Both the position numbers and the translations under genes were made by a program. Shown in pieces: positions 11,220 to 22,144 of a stretch of 64,000 bases of DNA. The stretch comes from Nothophaeocryptopus gaeumannii (lineage: Eukaryota; Ascomycota; Dothideomycetes; Mycosphaerellales; Mycosphaerellaceae). The notes beneath the pieces were generated by a model. It was not told where the DNA came from. It was given only the letters and a program-made list of their open reading frames with translations, and searched no databases. The stretch is from positions 310,001 to 374,000 of the forward strand of contig JASISA010000036.1 in assembly GCA_031771865.1 (NCBI GenBank), written 5' to 3'. Positions within the stretch are counted from its first letter, which is position 1; each line of letters begins with the position of its first letter.

Positions 11220-12510
11220 TTAGCTCAATTTCAACTCCTTCTCGCCCTGCTTCGGCGGAATCGGCTTTTGCTTCGGCACCGCCTCCAACGGCGTATTAGC
11301 GGTGATTAGTCCAACATTCTTCGATGTGAAATGTGTTCTGTAAGTCTCTCCGCCATAGCCGAACAAGAAACTGTTTGGGAAGCCAACATCAAAAGGCTCG
11401 CTGTCATCGATCTCATCAATCTCCTCTTGGGTCAACTCAATACCGAGAGCGTCGATGTTGCCTTGGAGATGAGACACTTTGCGGCCGCCGACGATTGGGA
11501 ACACGTAAGGTGCCTTGTGCATCACGTATGCCAGAGCGATGGATGTGATGATGGTATTCTTTTTCTTGGCGATTTCCTCCAGCTTCGCGGCGATTCGCAC
11601 GTACTTGTCGGATTGAGCTGCCCTTCGGCCGTCCCGGTTTGGATCGTCATAGTCAGCCTTGGACTTGAGTTGACCCCGTCCGAGGGCTCCCCAGGGTGCG
11701 AGGCCCATGCCTTGGTCTTCGACCATTGGGAGAATGTCACGCTCGAAATCGCGGAAAGCGCAGGACCAGTGGCCTTGGTAGACGGAGAACGGGGTCAGAC
11801 CATGGTGGCGGGCGTAATCGTTGCATTTGACTACGATCCAGGCTGGAGTGTCGCTGATGCCGAGGTAAAGGACTTTGCCGGACATGACCATTGCGTGGAG
11901 GGAGTTCATGAGTTCTTGAGTTCTTCGACGCCTGGTGAAGAAAGTCAGTTTACGGTAACAGAGAGGGGTTTGGGCTGGGCTTACTGGTCGTGAAGTCCCA
12001 CCAATGGACATAAAGTAGGTCAATGTAATCAGTCTGCAGCTTCTTCAAACTGGCGTTCAGCGAGACCTTCAGACTCTTTGCGTGATTGCCCTGGAAGTTC
12101 GACTTGATCTTCTCGTTGGCACCTTTCATCCTATAGCCAGTCGTGAACTTTGTGGCAATGACCATCTGATCACGGTTGTCGTGTTTCTTCATCCACTCGC
12201 CGATCCAGGTCTCAGATTCCTCAGCCTGGTAGTTGTTGGCTGTGTCGATGAAGTTGCCACCGTTGTCGTAGAAGAAGTCGAGCATCTCGAAGGTAGTCTC
12301 CTTGTTGCACTCTCCCAGAGCCTCCCTGTAGGTAATGATCAATCTCGCTGTTCTCGATGTCTGGCATGTGATGAGTACCTACTTCCATGCGTCTCCAAAA
12401 TTCATGGCTCCCAAACATAGTGGGCTGACACGTACACCCGCGCTTGGAGAGAGGATTCGATGGTAGCCCAACAGGCTCTTTGGCTTCGGTGCTGGAGGGA
12501 AGAGAGACAT
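11220..12510 (-). CDS. NorA/aryl-alcohol-dehydrogenase-like aldo-keto reductase, unusual intron-2 acceptor
   Basis: This is an NADPH-dependent reductase of the AKR9/norsolorinic-acid-reductase-like group. Exon one is 12510-12383 and exon two 12325-11985. The catalytic tetrad is visible: Asp in FIDTANNYQ, Tyr in the same loop, Lys in MVIATKF and His in YVHWWDF. The expected acceptor (CACCAG before base 11931) would give TTSVEEL, the family sequence, but then shifts frame because the 8 bases gagttctt are tandemly duplicated at 11910-11925. A second acceptor created by the duplication (CTCAAG before base 11914) restores frame: exon three 11914-11220, total 1164 nt, 387 residues, with TTSVEELMNSL becoming TTKLMNSL. 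The rest (VLYLGISDTPAW, VYQGHWSC, PIVGGRK) is intact. It may be functional by the shifted splice site, or broken. Confidence 0.85.
11910..11925. repeat. 8-bp tandem duplication at an exon edge
   Basis: gagttctt occurs twice in direct tandem (11910-11917 and 11918-11925) just inside exon three of the aldo-keto reductase. One copy gives the ancestral reading frame. Two copies shift it unless splicing moves to the AG inside the repeat. Confidence 0.9.
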
Positions 12511-12970
12511 GTTGGCTGTATGTCAGTAGTAGTCCGATGTTGATGTTGATGAACAGAGTCTTGCCTTCGATGCCGAGCTCGCTTCTACTTTATAGAGTTG
12601 ATCAACAAACTCTCTTTCATCATTGCATCCAGCCCAGCCCCCCGCAATCACCGTCTATCTCCGAGTAGCTGATACAGGTGGTTCATTCTTTGCAAGGGCA
12701 TGCCGTTTGAGCCGCCAATTGATGAATTCTCTCGAACTCCGGATGCCGGTCTTCTGTTCCTCTGCGGCCGCTTGTGCTACTCTCCATCTAATGAGTCGTG
12801 TTGCATGCCTGCTCTCGAGCGGCCGCATGACCGAAAGGCTGGAAAGCGATGTAGACACTCCCGCTAGCGCAGCCGCCTCTCTTTACAGTTGACTTACATC
12901 CACTCCGGCGTACCTTCGTACGTCTGGTACTACGAGGTTTCTTTCCCTCATTGAAATCACGACGTGGCTC
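12511..12970. other. Divergent intergenic between the aldo-keto reductase and the kinase
   Basis: This ~460-base divergent promoter region has no credible open frame. Two NotI-type octamers (GCGGCCGC; near 12766 and 12820) are noted only as GC-rich palindromes. Confidence 0.55.
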
Positions 12971-14399
12971 ATGGCATTTGTCAAGAGCTCGATGCGTTCG
13001 AGTGCAAGGCTTGGCACAATGCTCTACCATCACCCATGGCCGAAGTCTCCTGCTGTTGCGCCAAAACTCGATCCATCACAGCCCATTGAGGAAGAGAGGA
13101 CGCCGTATTACGGACATGATCGCTTCTATCCGGCGCAGCTTGGTCAGATACTTGGGAAACGATATCAGATCGTGACGAAGCTAGGCCACGGCTCAGGCTC
13201 CACAGTTTGGCTGGCTCGAGATCTTAGCAGGTTATCCGCCCATAGTGGACCCTCTCGAAACCTACTGACGTGTGAATAGATGGCGCTGGACGTCAGAACA
13301 ATTTGTCGCTATCAAAATCGGCGTGAGAAGACACCATGACATGGAAGATGGTGTGAAAGACGAGCTCGGGATACTCGCACGCATCTCTAAAGCAAATCCT
13401 CGGCACCCAGGATGGAACTACGTAAGGAAGCTCGTTGACTATCTTACTCTCGATGGTGCGGGCGGCGAACACAGCTGCATTGTCTTCGAAGCTTTACGTG
13501 AGCCCCTCTGGATCTACCGACGGCGTTTCGATGGAGATGTCATACCTTCTGATGTACTCAAAGCCCAAGTTGCAATAACTCTTCAAGCACTGGACTATCT
13601 ACATTCTGAATGCCAGGTAATTCACACAGACCTGAAACCGGACAATATTATGGTTCGCTTCGAGGATCCTGCCATGTTCGAAGAGATTGCTCGCGACGAG
13701 TACAACGACCCTTTACCACAAAAGCACATAGACAACGACCGCATTGTCTATTTGGCACGGAACGACTATGGACCTTTGAGGAAGCCAACGGGAATCCCTC
13801 AAATCGTAGACTTCGATCGTGCCGTTCTAGGGACTACGCCACATTCTGGGTGCATCCAGGGAGATGTCTATCGTGCTCTTGAGAGCATTCTCGATGTCGG
13901 CTACTCTTATCCGGCGGATATATGGAGCCTTGGAGTAATGGTATGAGATACGGATTTCATGGCAGGGTGCAAACTTCGCTGACTTGACCATGATCTAGCT
14001 GTGGGATCTACTGGAGGGCGATTGGCTGTTCAAAGTAGCCAAAAAGGCACCAATGGGTACGATGAGGACTTGCATCTCGCACATATGACTGCTCTTCTGG
14101 GTCCGAAACCGGAAGATTATCCTTTAGGTGAAAGAACAGAAAAGTTTTACCTCCCAAACGGCACGTTTTAACCTCCGTTCACGCCTCCGCGTTACTAACT
14201 TGGACAAACAGGTCAGCTCAAGAAGCCGAATCTCATTCCGCCGGATTTTGATTTCGAGAGCTCCATTACTTGCATGGACGAAGGAGAGAAGAAGATGTTC
14301 ACCGACTTCGTCAAGAGGATGATCATGTGGCGTCCAGAGGAGAGGAGCACAGCCAAGGAACTACTGAAAGATCCCTGGCTTCCGCAATTGGACGAATGA
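12971..14399 (+). CDS. SRPK-like Ser/Thr protein kinase, frameshifted
   Basis: This is a divergent fungal kinase of the SR-protein-kinase type. Exons: 12971-13230, 13280-13940, 13999-14160, 14212-14399. Visible motifs are the glycine loop LGHGSGSTVWLARD, the Lys in VAIKI, HTDLKPDNIM (HRD loop), VDFDRA in place of DFG, YRALESILDVGY in place of APE, DIWSLGVM, and the C-lobe end KRMIMWRPEERSTAKELLKDPWL. Intron three appears to be GC-AG (donor GCACGT at 14161, TACTAAC branch point, acceptor at 14211). It joins LPNG to QLKKPNLIPPDF exactly as expected. In exon three the frame of LWDLLEGDWLFKVAKK must move by -1 to continue as GTNGYDEDLHLAHM. One extra A in the A5 run at 14041-14045 would restore it. 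It could be a pseudogene, an assembly error in a homopolymer, or a recent lesion. The degenerate DFG and APE motifs also leave activity uncertain. Confidence 0.78.
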
Positions 14400-14508
14400 G
14401 ATAACGAATCGACTGTCATTGTGTACCCATGGTATGAGTCTAGACGGAGAAGACCATTTTATGGATGCCACACTGACTTCGTATCTACAGCAGTCATTCT
14501 TCCTTTAC

Positions 14509-15926
14509 TCACTGGCTCGCTCCCGTCAGCTTGTTGAAGATAGTCTGCTTGACCGTGTCCAACTCCAATACGGCCTTAACTTCATCATCAATGTTGGCCA
14601 GGAATCGTTCCTCGTCCCATTCTGGCTTCCATTCGACCTTTGCTGGATTGACTGGAACTAAGTCACCGCTGCGAGGACTGTCAGACAGAAATGTAAACGA
14701 ACTTGAAGCAAGACCTACCTGGATTCTGCCATGCCGTGCAAGAGCCCAACAGGCCAGTTGAGAGTCTCTGCGGCGAAGTCATAACTAGGCCAAACTTTGG
14801 CTTCTGGACTGTCGACAAGGCCGCGGGTATGCATGTCTTTCGCAATGCGATCCAAGATATCCCACCAGCTAAAGCTGTGATGTAACGCGAAGTAGTAGCC
14901 CTGTTCACCGGAAGGGATCGGCTCTTTCTGAGAAATCTTGTCGATGATCAGAGCGTAGAGCGCTGCCAGGTCGGAGATGTGAGCTGCTGGAGGATTCTAG
15001 TTTCATCAGACTCATTCCCTCGACATAACACCAAGGGACTCACCGCATCTATGGGGAATTTGTGCATCACTCTGAGTTGCATCGCGGCTCTAATCATGCC
15101 TGGGATGTTGACTGATAGCTTGCGCCACTCTCCGGTGCCTCTTCCATCTTTGCGAATGTCAGCATGTTTCATGCAAGCATTGCGTGAGTTGACTGACAGA
15201 TCTGGGGTATAGGCAAGTTATATATTTCAACTCCGAGCCGTTTGCCCTCCTCGATGAGCAAGATGTGTTGCTGGCATTGTCAATGGAGGCGATACATCAC
15301 CGGGCCTTTCGGACTTACATCTCGAACCGGATGACCTGCTGGCAGCGACTTCTCCTTTTCGTACACGTTATCGGTGTCACGGACCTCACCGTAAGGCCAG
15401 CCAGCTTCTTCGGTGTACACTGCTGTCACGGACGACTGCTTCGAGTCAGCAGAGAGCACTCATCAAGGAAAATGATGGACCATGCTCACATTGATGAAAT
15501 ATGTCGCCTTCCCTGTCGCCTTCTTGCGCTCGCCAACGGCTTTGATCATGCGCGAAGCCAAAGCAGGATCGAAACCGCAAGCAGCGTTGACGAAAATATC
15601 GACTGTAAAATGTCAGGCTATGCAACCCTTTTCAAGTCCATCGCTACTTACTGTCGTACTTGAGTACTGCCTCTCGGATATCGGCTTCATCGCTGAGGTC
15701 AGACTGGTATGCGTTGATCCCCAACTTCGCAAGGACCTCGATCTGCTCTTCAGACCTGACCAGGGCTGTGATGTTGGACGGCTTGATTGAGGCGACCTTG
15801 CCAGATAGCAGGTCTGTCAGGACAGAACCTCCACTGCTAGAGTGTCAGTACGATCCTGGAGCATGTCAACTATCGAGAGACTTACATGTAACCAGCAGCA
15901 CCAGCAATGAGGACGTTCGGAGACAT
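14509..15926 (-). CDS. NmrA-like / atypical extended SDR NAD(P)-dependent reductase
   Basis: This is a predicted cytosolic NAD(P)-binding Rossmann protein of 355 residues, relaxed in substrate. Eight exons join in phase: 15926-15886, 15833-15652, 15602-15490, 15435-15319, 15270-15198, 15147-15044, 14996-14719 and 14668-14509. The N-terminal LIAGAAGYIGGSVL, assembled across intron one, is the GxxGxxG dinucleotide site. ALVRSEEQ follows the second strand. Downstream come AYQSDLSDEADI, FVNAACGFDP, a short TSSVTAVY strand, NPPAAHISDLAALY and GYYFALHHSFSWWDI, all typical of this group. Exon seven begins with NPPAAH, using a TAG acceptor rather than the nearer CAG. Genes with this many short introns are otherwise rare here, so the exact exon edges need transcript support. 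Confidence 0.86.
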
Positions 15927-16277
15927 GTTGAGCAGCTCGATACGTCGAGGAATTGGATGGTTTGCATCATGCCCACAAACGTCCAATTCGACCTATTTGT
16001 ATGCTACGAGGTATTGCACAACTTCATGGGCGCTGTATGAGCGTTCTATGGATTTACGCCACCCGGCTTAATCGTAGCTCGACTTTTGTAAGCGAACGGG
16101 CTCGATTTATCCGTTTTCGGGCCCACGGACATTTCTCTCTATGAGAGTCCGGGTATGGCTGCCAAGGGACGGGACAACTCGTTTTCGAGACCTAGGTCCA
16201 CAATGGATTCTTCATGTATGACGACTCTGTGAAAGAAGACAGCAGATTTCCACGGCCCCATGAAAAGTCTACAAATT
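15927..16277. other. Intergenic between two minus-strand genes
   Basis: This ~350-base stretch holds the promoter of the NmrA-like gene and the 3' end of the cytochrome b2 gene. I see nothing else in it. Confidence 0.6.
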
Positions 16278-17795
16278 CTACAATTTACTCCTAACCCCAA
16301 ATTCCCTCGCCAACCCCTCCAACCCCCCCTCCCCACCAAATACATCCCTCTCCACAGCCCTCGCGTTCACATGTCTCGAATTCAAGTCTGACACCCTCTC
16401 CGCCCCCAATAACCTCATGGCCGTCTCGATCTCCGCCTTCAAAATTTCCAGCGTCCTTTCTACACCAGCCTGTCCGCCAGCTCCTAGACCGAAGAGTGGT
16501 GCGCGACCGAGACCGACTGCTTTGGCGCCCAAGGCGAGCGCTTTGACGATATCGGTTCCGCGCTTTATCCCGCCGTCGACGTAGACTTCGATGCGATCGA
16601 GGACTTCGGGGCAGAATTTGCGAATTTCGAGTAATGTATGTATCGAAGGGGGTGAGGTGTCCGCTGCTCGACCGCCGTGGTTTGAGAGAATAATCCCTTG
16701 GACTTGAGGAGCGTGTAGACTCGCCAGATATGCGTCTTCGTGGGTTTGTAGACCTTTTAGGATAATGGGGAGGTTGGTCTGTTTTCGCAGCCAGGGAAGG
16801 GTTGTCTTCCACGTGAGGTCCGGTGCTGTGCCTGCGAAGAGAGCTTTACCTACGCCGCCGTCGTCGGAGACTACGATGCCTTGGTTATCGGTTATTGGAG
16901 CGGGTGTGCTGGCTGAGCCTTCTTGGACTGAGCTGCGGACTGGGAGGTTTGATCCAACATTCTTGCTGCGCTCGTCGTGTTCTCGTTTTCCCGGGACGGG
17001 TGCGTCTAGTGTGAGACATATGAATTTGACGTTTGGAAGTTTGTGTATCCGCTGAATCATGTCTTCGCTCTTCTTTCTCTCGTTTTGTACGTATAATTGC
17101 CAGCCGAAGATTTGGTCTGGCGGCGCGCCTTCAATGATTTGCTCAGGTGTTTGGGAGGAGTTGTTGGAGATGAATTGGGCGGCGCCGAATTTGGCGCATG
17201 CTTTCGCGATACCGTGCTCGCCGTCTGGATGCCCTAATCTAGCCATAGCCGCGGGACTGACAAAGAAAGGTACAGAGACCTTGTTTCCAAGGATTGTGGT
17301 AGATGTGTCGCATTTCGTACAGTCAACGAATATCCGCGGTCGTAGCAGGATACTTCGGTAGACTGTGTTGTTCAAAGTCTTTGAGATCAAGTCATCGCCA
17401 GCCGAATAGTAGTATCCCCATGCTTTCCTGTTGATCTTCTTCGTTGCTACGGCCTCGAGATCGTCCAGATTCAGACACTCCTCCACGCTCATGATGTCCT
17501 CCTCCCCAGCTTGCCCGTCTTCTACCGGGCTCTTTTCTACCTTCGGAAGTGTGCTCTCGTCTATCGTTCCTATGAGCGCAGATTCGGGGAGGGATTCTTC
17601 GAGGGTGCCGGGAGGATGAATCGGATCGTATTCTTCTGTAGCATCGGTGCCTGAGAGCTGAAGGATGATCTTGCTACCGCCAGGGTGTTCTGGCAGGAAA
17701 GAAGTCACATCGTAGACTTTGCCATAAAGAATGACCCAGCACGACTCTCTCGAGCGGTGCTGCTGAACTTCGTCGAATGTGAGTGTTTTAGCCAT
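16278..17795 (-). CDS. CYB2: FMN-dependent 2-hydroxyacid dehydrogenase with cytochrome b5 domain (cytochrome b2 / L-lactate dehydrogenase type)
   Basis: This single-exon gene encodes 505 residues and probably oxidises L-lactate or a related 2-hydroxyacid, passing electrons from FMN through a b5 haem. The N-terminal cytochrome b5 domain (residues ~3-80) has both haem ligands: His in LPEHPGGSK and His in YDPIHPPG. The FMN barrel (~110-480) shows WGYYYSAGDD, FFVSPAAMARLGHPDGE, GWQLYVQNERK, LTLDAPVPGKRE, ILKGLQTHEDA, the catalytic His in SNHGGRAADTSP, VYVDGGIKRGTD and GLGRAPLFGL. The b5 domain starts right after the initiator, so there is no visible mitochondrial presequence, unlike yeast Cyb2. 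Either this form is cytosolic or an upstream exon was missed. Substrate specificity among lactate, mandelate and other hydroxyacids cannot be fixed by eye. Confidence 0.93.
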   Translation of the reverse strand: MAKTLTFDEVQQHRSRESCWVILYGKVYDVTSFLPEHPGGSKIILQLSGTDATEEYDPIHPPGTLEESLPESALIGTIDESTLPKVEKSPVEDGQAGEEDIMSVEECLNLDDLEAVATKKINRKAWGYYYSAGDDLISKTLNNTVYRSILLRPRIFVDCTKCDTSTTILGNKVSVPFFVSPAAMARLGHPDGEHGIAKACAKFGAAQFISNNSSQTPEQIIEGAPPDQIFGWQLYVQNERKKSEDMIQRIHKLPNVKFICLTLDAPVPGKREHDERSKNVGSNLPVRSSVQEGSASTPAPITDNQGIVVSDDGGVGKALFAGTAPDLTWKTTLPWLRKQTNLPIILKGLQTHEDAYLASLHAPQVQGIILSNHGGRAADTSPPSIHTLLEIRKFCPEVLDRIEVYVDGGIKRGTDIVKALALGAKAVGLGRAPLFGLGAGGQAGVERTLEILKAEIETAMRLLGAERVSDLNSRHVNARAVERDVFGGEGGLEGLAREFGVRSKL

Positions 17796-18666
17796 TGTAA
17801 GTCAGTAAGGCGTGGTGTATTGAGGTGCCCTCCGAGGCTGGGAGATACGAAATGAGAGATAGATGATGAACAATGAAGATGGCAGGCGCTTACGCTGTGA
17901 ATGTCATTGACATAGGGTACTTCGGACTTTGTTGGGCATATGAACGGAGAAACCTGTGCGATGCAGGTCGTTGGCCGCACAGGGCCGCTGATGAGAAAGC
18001 GCCGCATCGGCATTGGCGGTTGGTCTGCTGTCTGCACACTGTGGGACGCCTCTCGGCAACTGCTGGCCCGAAGCAGCGATGGCTTTGTAGTCGGCAACTG
18101 AACATGCCAACCACTCGAAAATGCAGAGCAATATAACCTTGAGAAAGTGGCACGCGAAGCTTATTGTGGAATGGTTGCTCTGCGAGATGCCGAAAAGCGA
18201 CAATAGTCGTAGACGTTCTGTGCACTCCGTGCGCAGCGATACTCAATATCCGGGATTGCCTGCCTCTTCCACTATAAGCAGCAAGATCCTCCGACCGCGG
18301 CCAAGTCTTCCTCTACCTTTTCAAAAATGTCCACAGACTTTCCAACTTGTTACTCAACTTCGATCCCTCAGTTCACTATGAGAAGCTACGGCAGCCAGCA
18401 CATATAGCTGTGAGGTCACATATGCAAGCTCTTGCCCTGCCCTAGAGGTTCCGTCTTCTGAACCATGTGATGCCATGGAACGCTCGTGGATGTGAAGTGA
18501 AGTGTGATGCTGCCCATATCCCGAATGGTATGCGGCACCTATGCTCGCAGAGGTCCTCTGGGTCTGGTCAGGGTATCGTGTGCCTGAAAACGGTGCCTCG
18601 CCGGGCTAGACATTGTGACAGCAAGAGCAAAGGTAGAGTGATGAGAACCAGACCAGGCCATTTCCC
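17796..18666. other. Intergenic between SSL1 and cytochrome b2
   Basis: The gap holds the cytochrome b2 promoter and the SSL1 3' region. Overlapping short frames on both strands (17873-18381) have no recognisable motif and contradict each other. Confidence 0.55.
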
Positions 18667-20104
18667 TCAAGTGGGTGTCGTCTCGGACGCTCCATTGGCA
18701 GCCTGCGCTCCTGGCAGGTGAGCATTGCTCTGACAACCAGGACAGTTGTGGACGACTTCGTGGCAGAAAACATCACAGTCGATACAGAAGTGATTGTGGC
18801 AGGTCCGACATTCGTATCTGCTGGATTCGGAAGCACCCTCGGCTCGCTTGGGTCTGCTCTTCTCATGAGCGGTGCCGTTTGCAGTATCTCGGGCATGTGG
18901 CAAAGGCGGAAACAGTGATTGACAGCCAAAGCATTGAGTACTGCGCTTCTGCTGTGCTCTCTCCCAGGAAACTTCTTCCCAGTTTTGGAGAGGGAAGAGG
19001 TGATGATATGAGCGAGCCAAATGGGTAGAAAGGATGAGAGTTAGATCGCAAGTCGGACACGTGGCGGGCAGGTTGCAGACTTTCGCTTTGCACCTGCTGC
19101 AGAGGTACCCGCCCCTGGTCAAGTTGCCGTGGCAAGCGCAGAGAGTTGCTTTCTCTTCAACTATGCGCGACGGGAATCCCATCATCAAGAGAGCGGCCTG
19201 GTTCCGCTTCTGAGCCTCTGCGTCTGATGCGCGAACGACAGGAGGCGTAGTGATTCCCATAAAAAGCTCGCGGTAGTGAACTTCGTCAACTGCAACATTG
19301 TAACAATTCCCGTCGCCTTGATTCGTCTTGCGACAGATCTCGGCACATATAAACATTTGTGCAGCCAGGCCGATAATACTGACTCGGACTTTGTCTTTAA
19401 TACACGCCTTGATTGTGTCGTGAATGTCGCCCGGATCAGAAGTGTGTAAAGCTCCCAGAATGATGACAACTTCTCGGGTGCCATGTGATGGTGTGTGATA
19501 TAGAGCAGCCCGCGCCATCTCGAGAGCGTTCTGCAGAGACGGATTCCCCTTGGGATCCGTTCCTCGAAGTCCCTTGACAGCATTGATGTGGTCATTTGGA
19601 TTCCCAGACATGTCGCTTACTCGAATAGCCAAGCCTTCGCGCATTCCAAGGATACCCAACTGCGAGATCGGATTCTGTTCGAAGTACTCGCGAATGAAGG
19701 CGATAGTGTAGCTGATAGTCAGTAGAAGCCTCGTCGGCCGTAAGTCTTTCTCCATCATCGCGGAAGAAAGGTCCAAAATTAGTAGTGTATGGCGTATGAT
19801 CCCTCGCTGTAGGGGCGTCGTGTCTTTGGCGAGCCTGCTGTCGTCAGATGCTCAACTCGACTACAGACTGTGGTTAGGGATCTTACCGCTTTCGCTTGGC
19901 CGCCTCCTCAATACCACCCAATACGCCTTCGATCGTACCATCAGTGGCATCTTGAAGCTCAAAAGCGCGCGTCGCGCCCGCTTCCCACCTTGCTTGCTCT
20001 CGCTGCTTTGGTCTTGAAGCCATGGATCGCCCTTTGCCCTTCCCAGATGGCCCTGCTCCGTTCGTGTGAACATCATCGTCCGAGCCATAGTCTGAGTCCG
20101 CCAT
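18667..20104 (-). CDS. SSL1: TFIIH core subunit SSL1/p44
   Basis: This subunit of general transcription and repair factor TFIIH contacts and stimulates the XPD/Rad3 helicase; it works in nucleotide excision repair and Pol II initiation. Exon one (20104-19887) gives an acidic/basic N-terminus (YGSDDDVH, RARWEAGATRAFELQ-type helix). The 52-nt intron is 19886-19835. Exon two is 19834-18667, for 461 residues. The Ssl1 von Willebrand A-like domain begins RGIIRHTLLILDLSSAM and includes DLRPTRLLLTISYT, NPISQLGILGMREGLA, GNPSLQNALEMARAAL and RVSIIGLAAQMFICAEIC. The C4 zinc finger (CACHGNLTRGGYLCSRC, CPTC) and the C-terminal RING-like C4C4 domain (YECRTCHNHFCIDCD, CHEVVHNCPGC) are complete. Rab11 is divergent, sharing a 593-base promoter. 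Confidence 0.96.
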
Positions 20105-20697
20105 GGTTGATGGTCTGTATGCGGTGGCGAGCGAAACCAGCTGAGTTCACCCTGAGAACCGAATCTACCAGACCAATGTCATATGCAGTTCAAGTCATGG
20201 TTGCTCTGAGGCAACGATGCCTAAAATGATGCCGCCCTGGCTCAATGATGGGCCTGCGGACCTCGGCCTTGACGCAGGCGGACTAGCTGTTTCTATGCCA
20301 CGCGACTGAGCGACCGCCGGTGATGGCGACAAGGTGACGGTATTGATGGTTGATGTCGCTGTCGAAGTTCGAAGAACAACGTTGAAAGCTTATGCGAGGC
20401 TCTCGCGATGGCACGTGCTGAGCGCCAAGTCTCATTCAAGTTCAAGGGCAGGGGTCCGCTCAAGTCGACTATCGACGTCGACCTGCTCCTTTGATGGCAC
20501 AGGCCAATGAACACAGACCGCAAACACAACAAACACCACGACCAAATAATCTCCGCTGCAGCATACCATACGTAATCGAGCCTTCGCCGGTCCTCCACGT
20601 CGCTGCCACCCTCGCGCCGCAGCCCGCACTGCACCGCACCTCGACATCCCCGCCGACCCCTCGCACCGCTAATTGAGGTTGCCTGACTCCGCACAAC
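20105..20697. other. Shared divergent promoter of SSL1 and Rab11
   Basis: This 593-base region separates two divergent housekeeping genes. Just before the Rab11 start lies a C-rich, GCC-repeat-like leader (20580-20660). The frames here are low-complexity shadows. Confidence 0.6.
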
Positions 20698-21728
20698 ATG
20701 GCTAACGACGAATATGATGTAGGCGCATATTCAGCCGCATAGGACCTGTCAAGCGCACAGCTAATACATACTCAATCAGTTCCTCTTCAAGGTGGTTCTG
20801 ATAGGAGACTCCGGCGTCGGAAAGTCCAACCTGCTCTCGCGATTCACCCGCAACGAGTTCAACCTAGACAGCAAGTCCACCATTGGCGTCGAGTTCGCCA
20901 CCCGCAGCATCCAAGTCGACAGCAAGACCATCAAGGCCCAGATCTGGGATACCGCCGGTCAAGAGCGATACCGCGCCATCACATCAGCCTACTATCGCGG
21001 CGCTGTGGGCGCCCTCCTTGTCTACGACATCAGCAAGCACCAGACATTCGAGAACGTGACGCGGTGGCTGAAAGAGCTGAGGGATCATGCTGATACCAAC
21101 ATCGTCATCATGCTTGTTGGAAACAAGAGCGATTTGAGACATCTACGGGCGGTGCCAACTGACGATGCGAAGAACTTCGCTGCTGAGAATGGATTGAGGT
21201 ATACCATACATTCACTTTGATGGAATTGGTTCTAACAAAAGGCTCCAGCTTCATCGAGACCTCTGCACTTGACGCCTCAAACGTCGAACTGGCCTTCCAG
21301 CAGGAATTGACCGAGATCTACAGGATAGTATCTTCGAAGGTATGCGCAGTCTCTCAAGTTGATATGTGGACCACTTGCTGACCTGCTTTTGAAAGGCTCT
21401 GGATCAGGGTGAATCGGGTCAGTGTCCCTCTTCGAAGTGTTTGCTCGAGCTTCAGCACCAGACGCCAACACGACTGTTTTGGAGGATTGCGAATTTGTCT
21501 CATGCAGATTTCCTTTGTCTCGCCGGCTGCGTTCTCCTCACGCTACTTCATTGTCAATTGTTGAGCTATTCACTAACGAGGTTTAGGCCCAGCACCCGGT
21601 CAAGGCACTTCTATCCCACTCAGCAGCAGCAACCCACCAGGTGGCGGTGAGTACCATGCACACATCTCGACCCTACGAGCAACTCACTAACGATCCTTGC
21701 AGATGCCAAGAAAGGCCAATGCTGTTAG
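20698..21728 (+). CDS. RAB11: Rab11/Ypt31-type GTPase
   Basis: This small GTPase directs traffic between late Golgi and recycling endosomes and exocytosis. Six exons (20698-20718, 20780-21198, 21249-21339, 21396-21417, 21587-21646, 21703-21728) give 212 residues, normal for Rab11. Exon one encodes only MANDEYD and exon four only 22 nt. All G boxes are present: GDSGVGKSNLL (P loop), TIGVEFATR (switch I; IGVEF is the Rab11 form), WDTAGQERYRAITSAYYRGA (switch II), GNKSDL and ETSALD. The C-terminus ends GQCC, a double-cysteine geranylgeranylation signal. The hypervariable tail PAPGQGTSIPLSSSNPPGGG is spliced from exon five. The tiny exons make this gene easy to mis-annotate, since an unspliced frame ends early at ~21218. 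Confidence 0.96.
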
Positions 21729-22144
21729 GCAATCCTCTTCTCGATATCCGGTATTGGTGGGCGGTATACATAGCAGGAAAGAAGGTGTTCTACGGGGCAG
21801 CGAATGCGAATCGTGTGAAATGAAGCATGGAATGCGTGGGGCCAACAGGGGTTTGAATGGTATGCCGCGATGGAGTTCTTTGGCGTTGATGATAATACGC
21901 TTGTTTTTAAGCTCCTTCTACCCCGGCTGCACTGATGAAGGTTGTCTCCTGCCGCACGCAGTAGTCTTGCAATGAAATGGTCTGCTGATCTCTCGAAACA
22001 TCTTCTTCTTTTATTCGGGCGCCTACCCTCTCTACCTTCCAAATAAATGTACTAATACCCTCCCAGGCGACGACGTCACTCGTCGTAGCATGTCCCGCCT
22101 TGAAGACCACCTCATCTCCCCACGACAACCTCACCGTGCTCGTT

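Noticed and set aside
12760..12830. Two NotI octamers suggesting vector or cassette sequence
   Set aside because: The flanks look like ordinary genomic intergenic DNA with no vector features.
14128..14211. GT-AG intron starting at 14128 in the kinase
   Set aside because: It stays in frame but removes GERTEKFYLPN, which matches the family. The GC-AG intron at 14161 keeps it.
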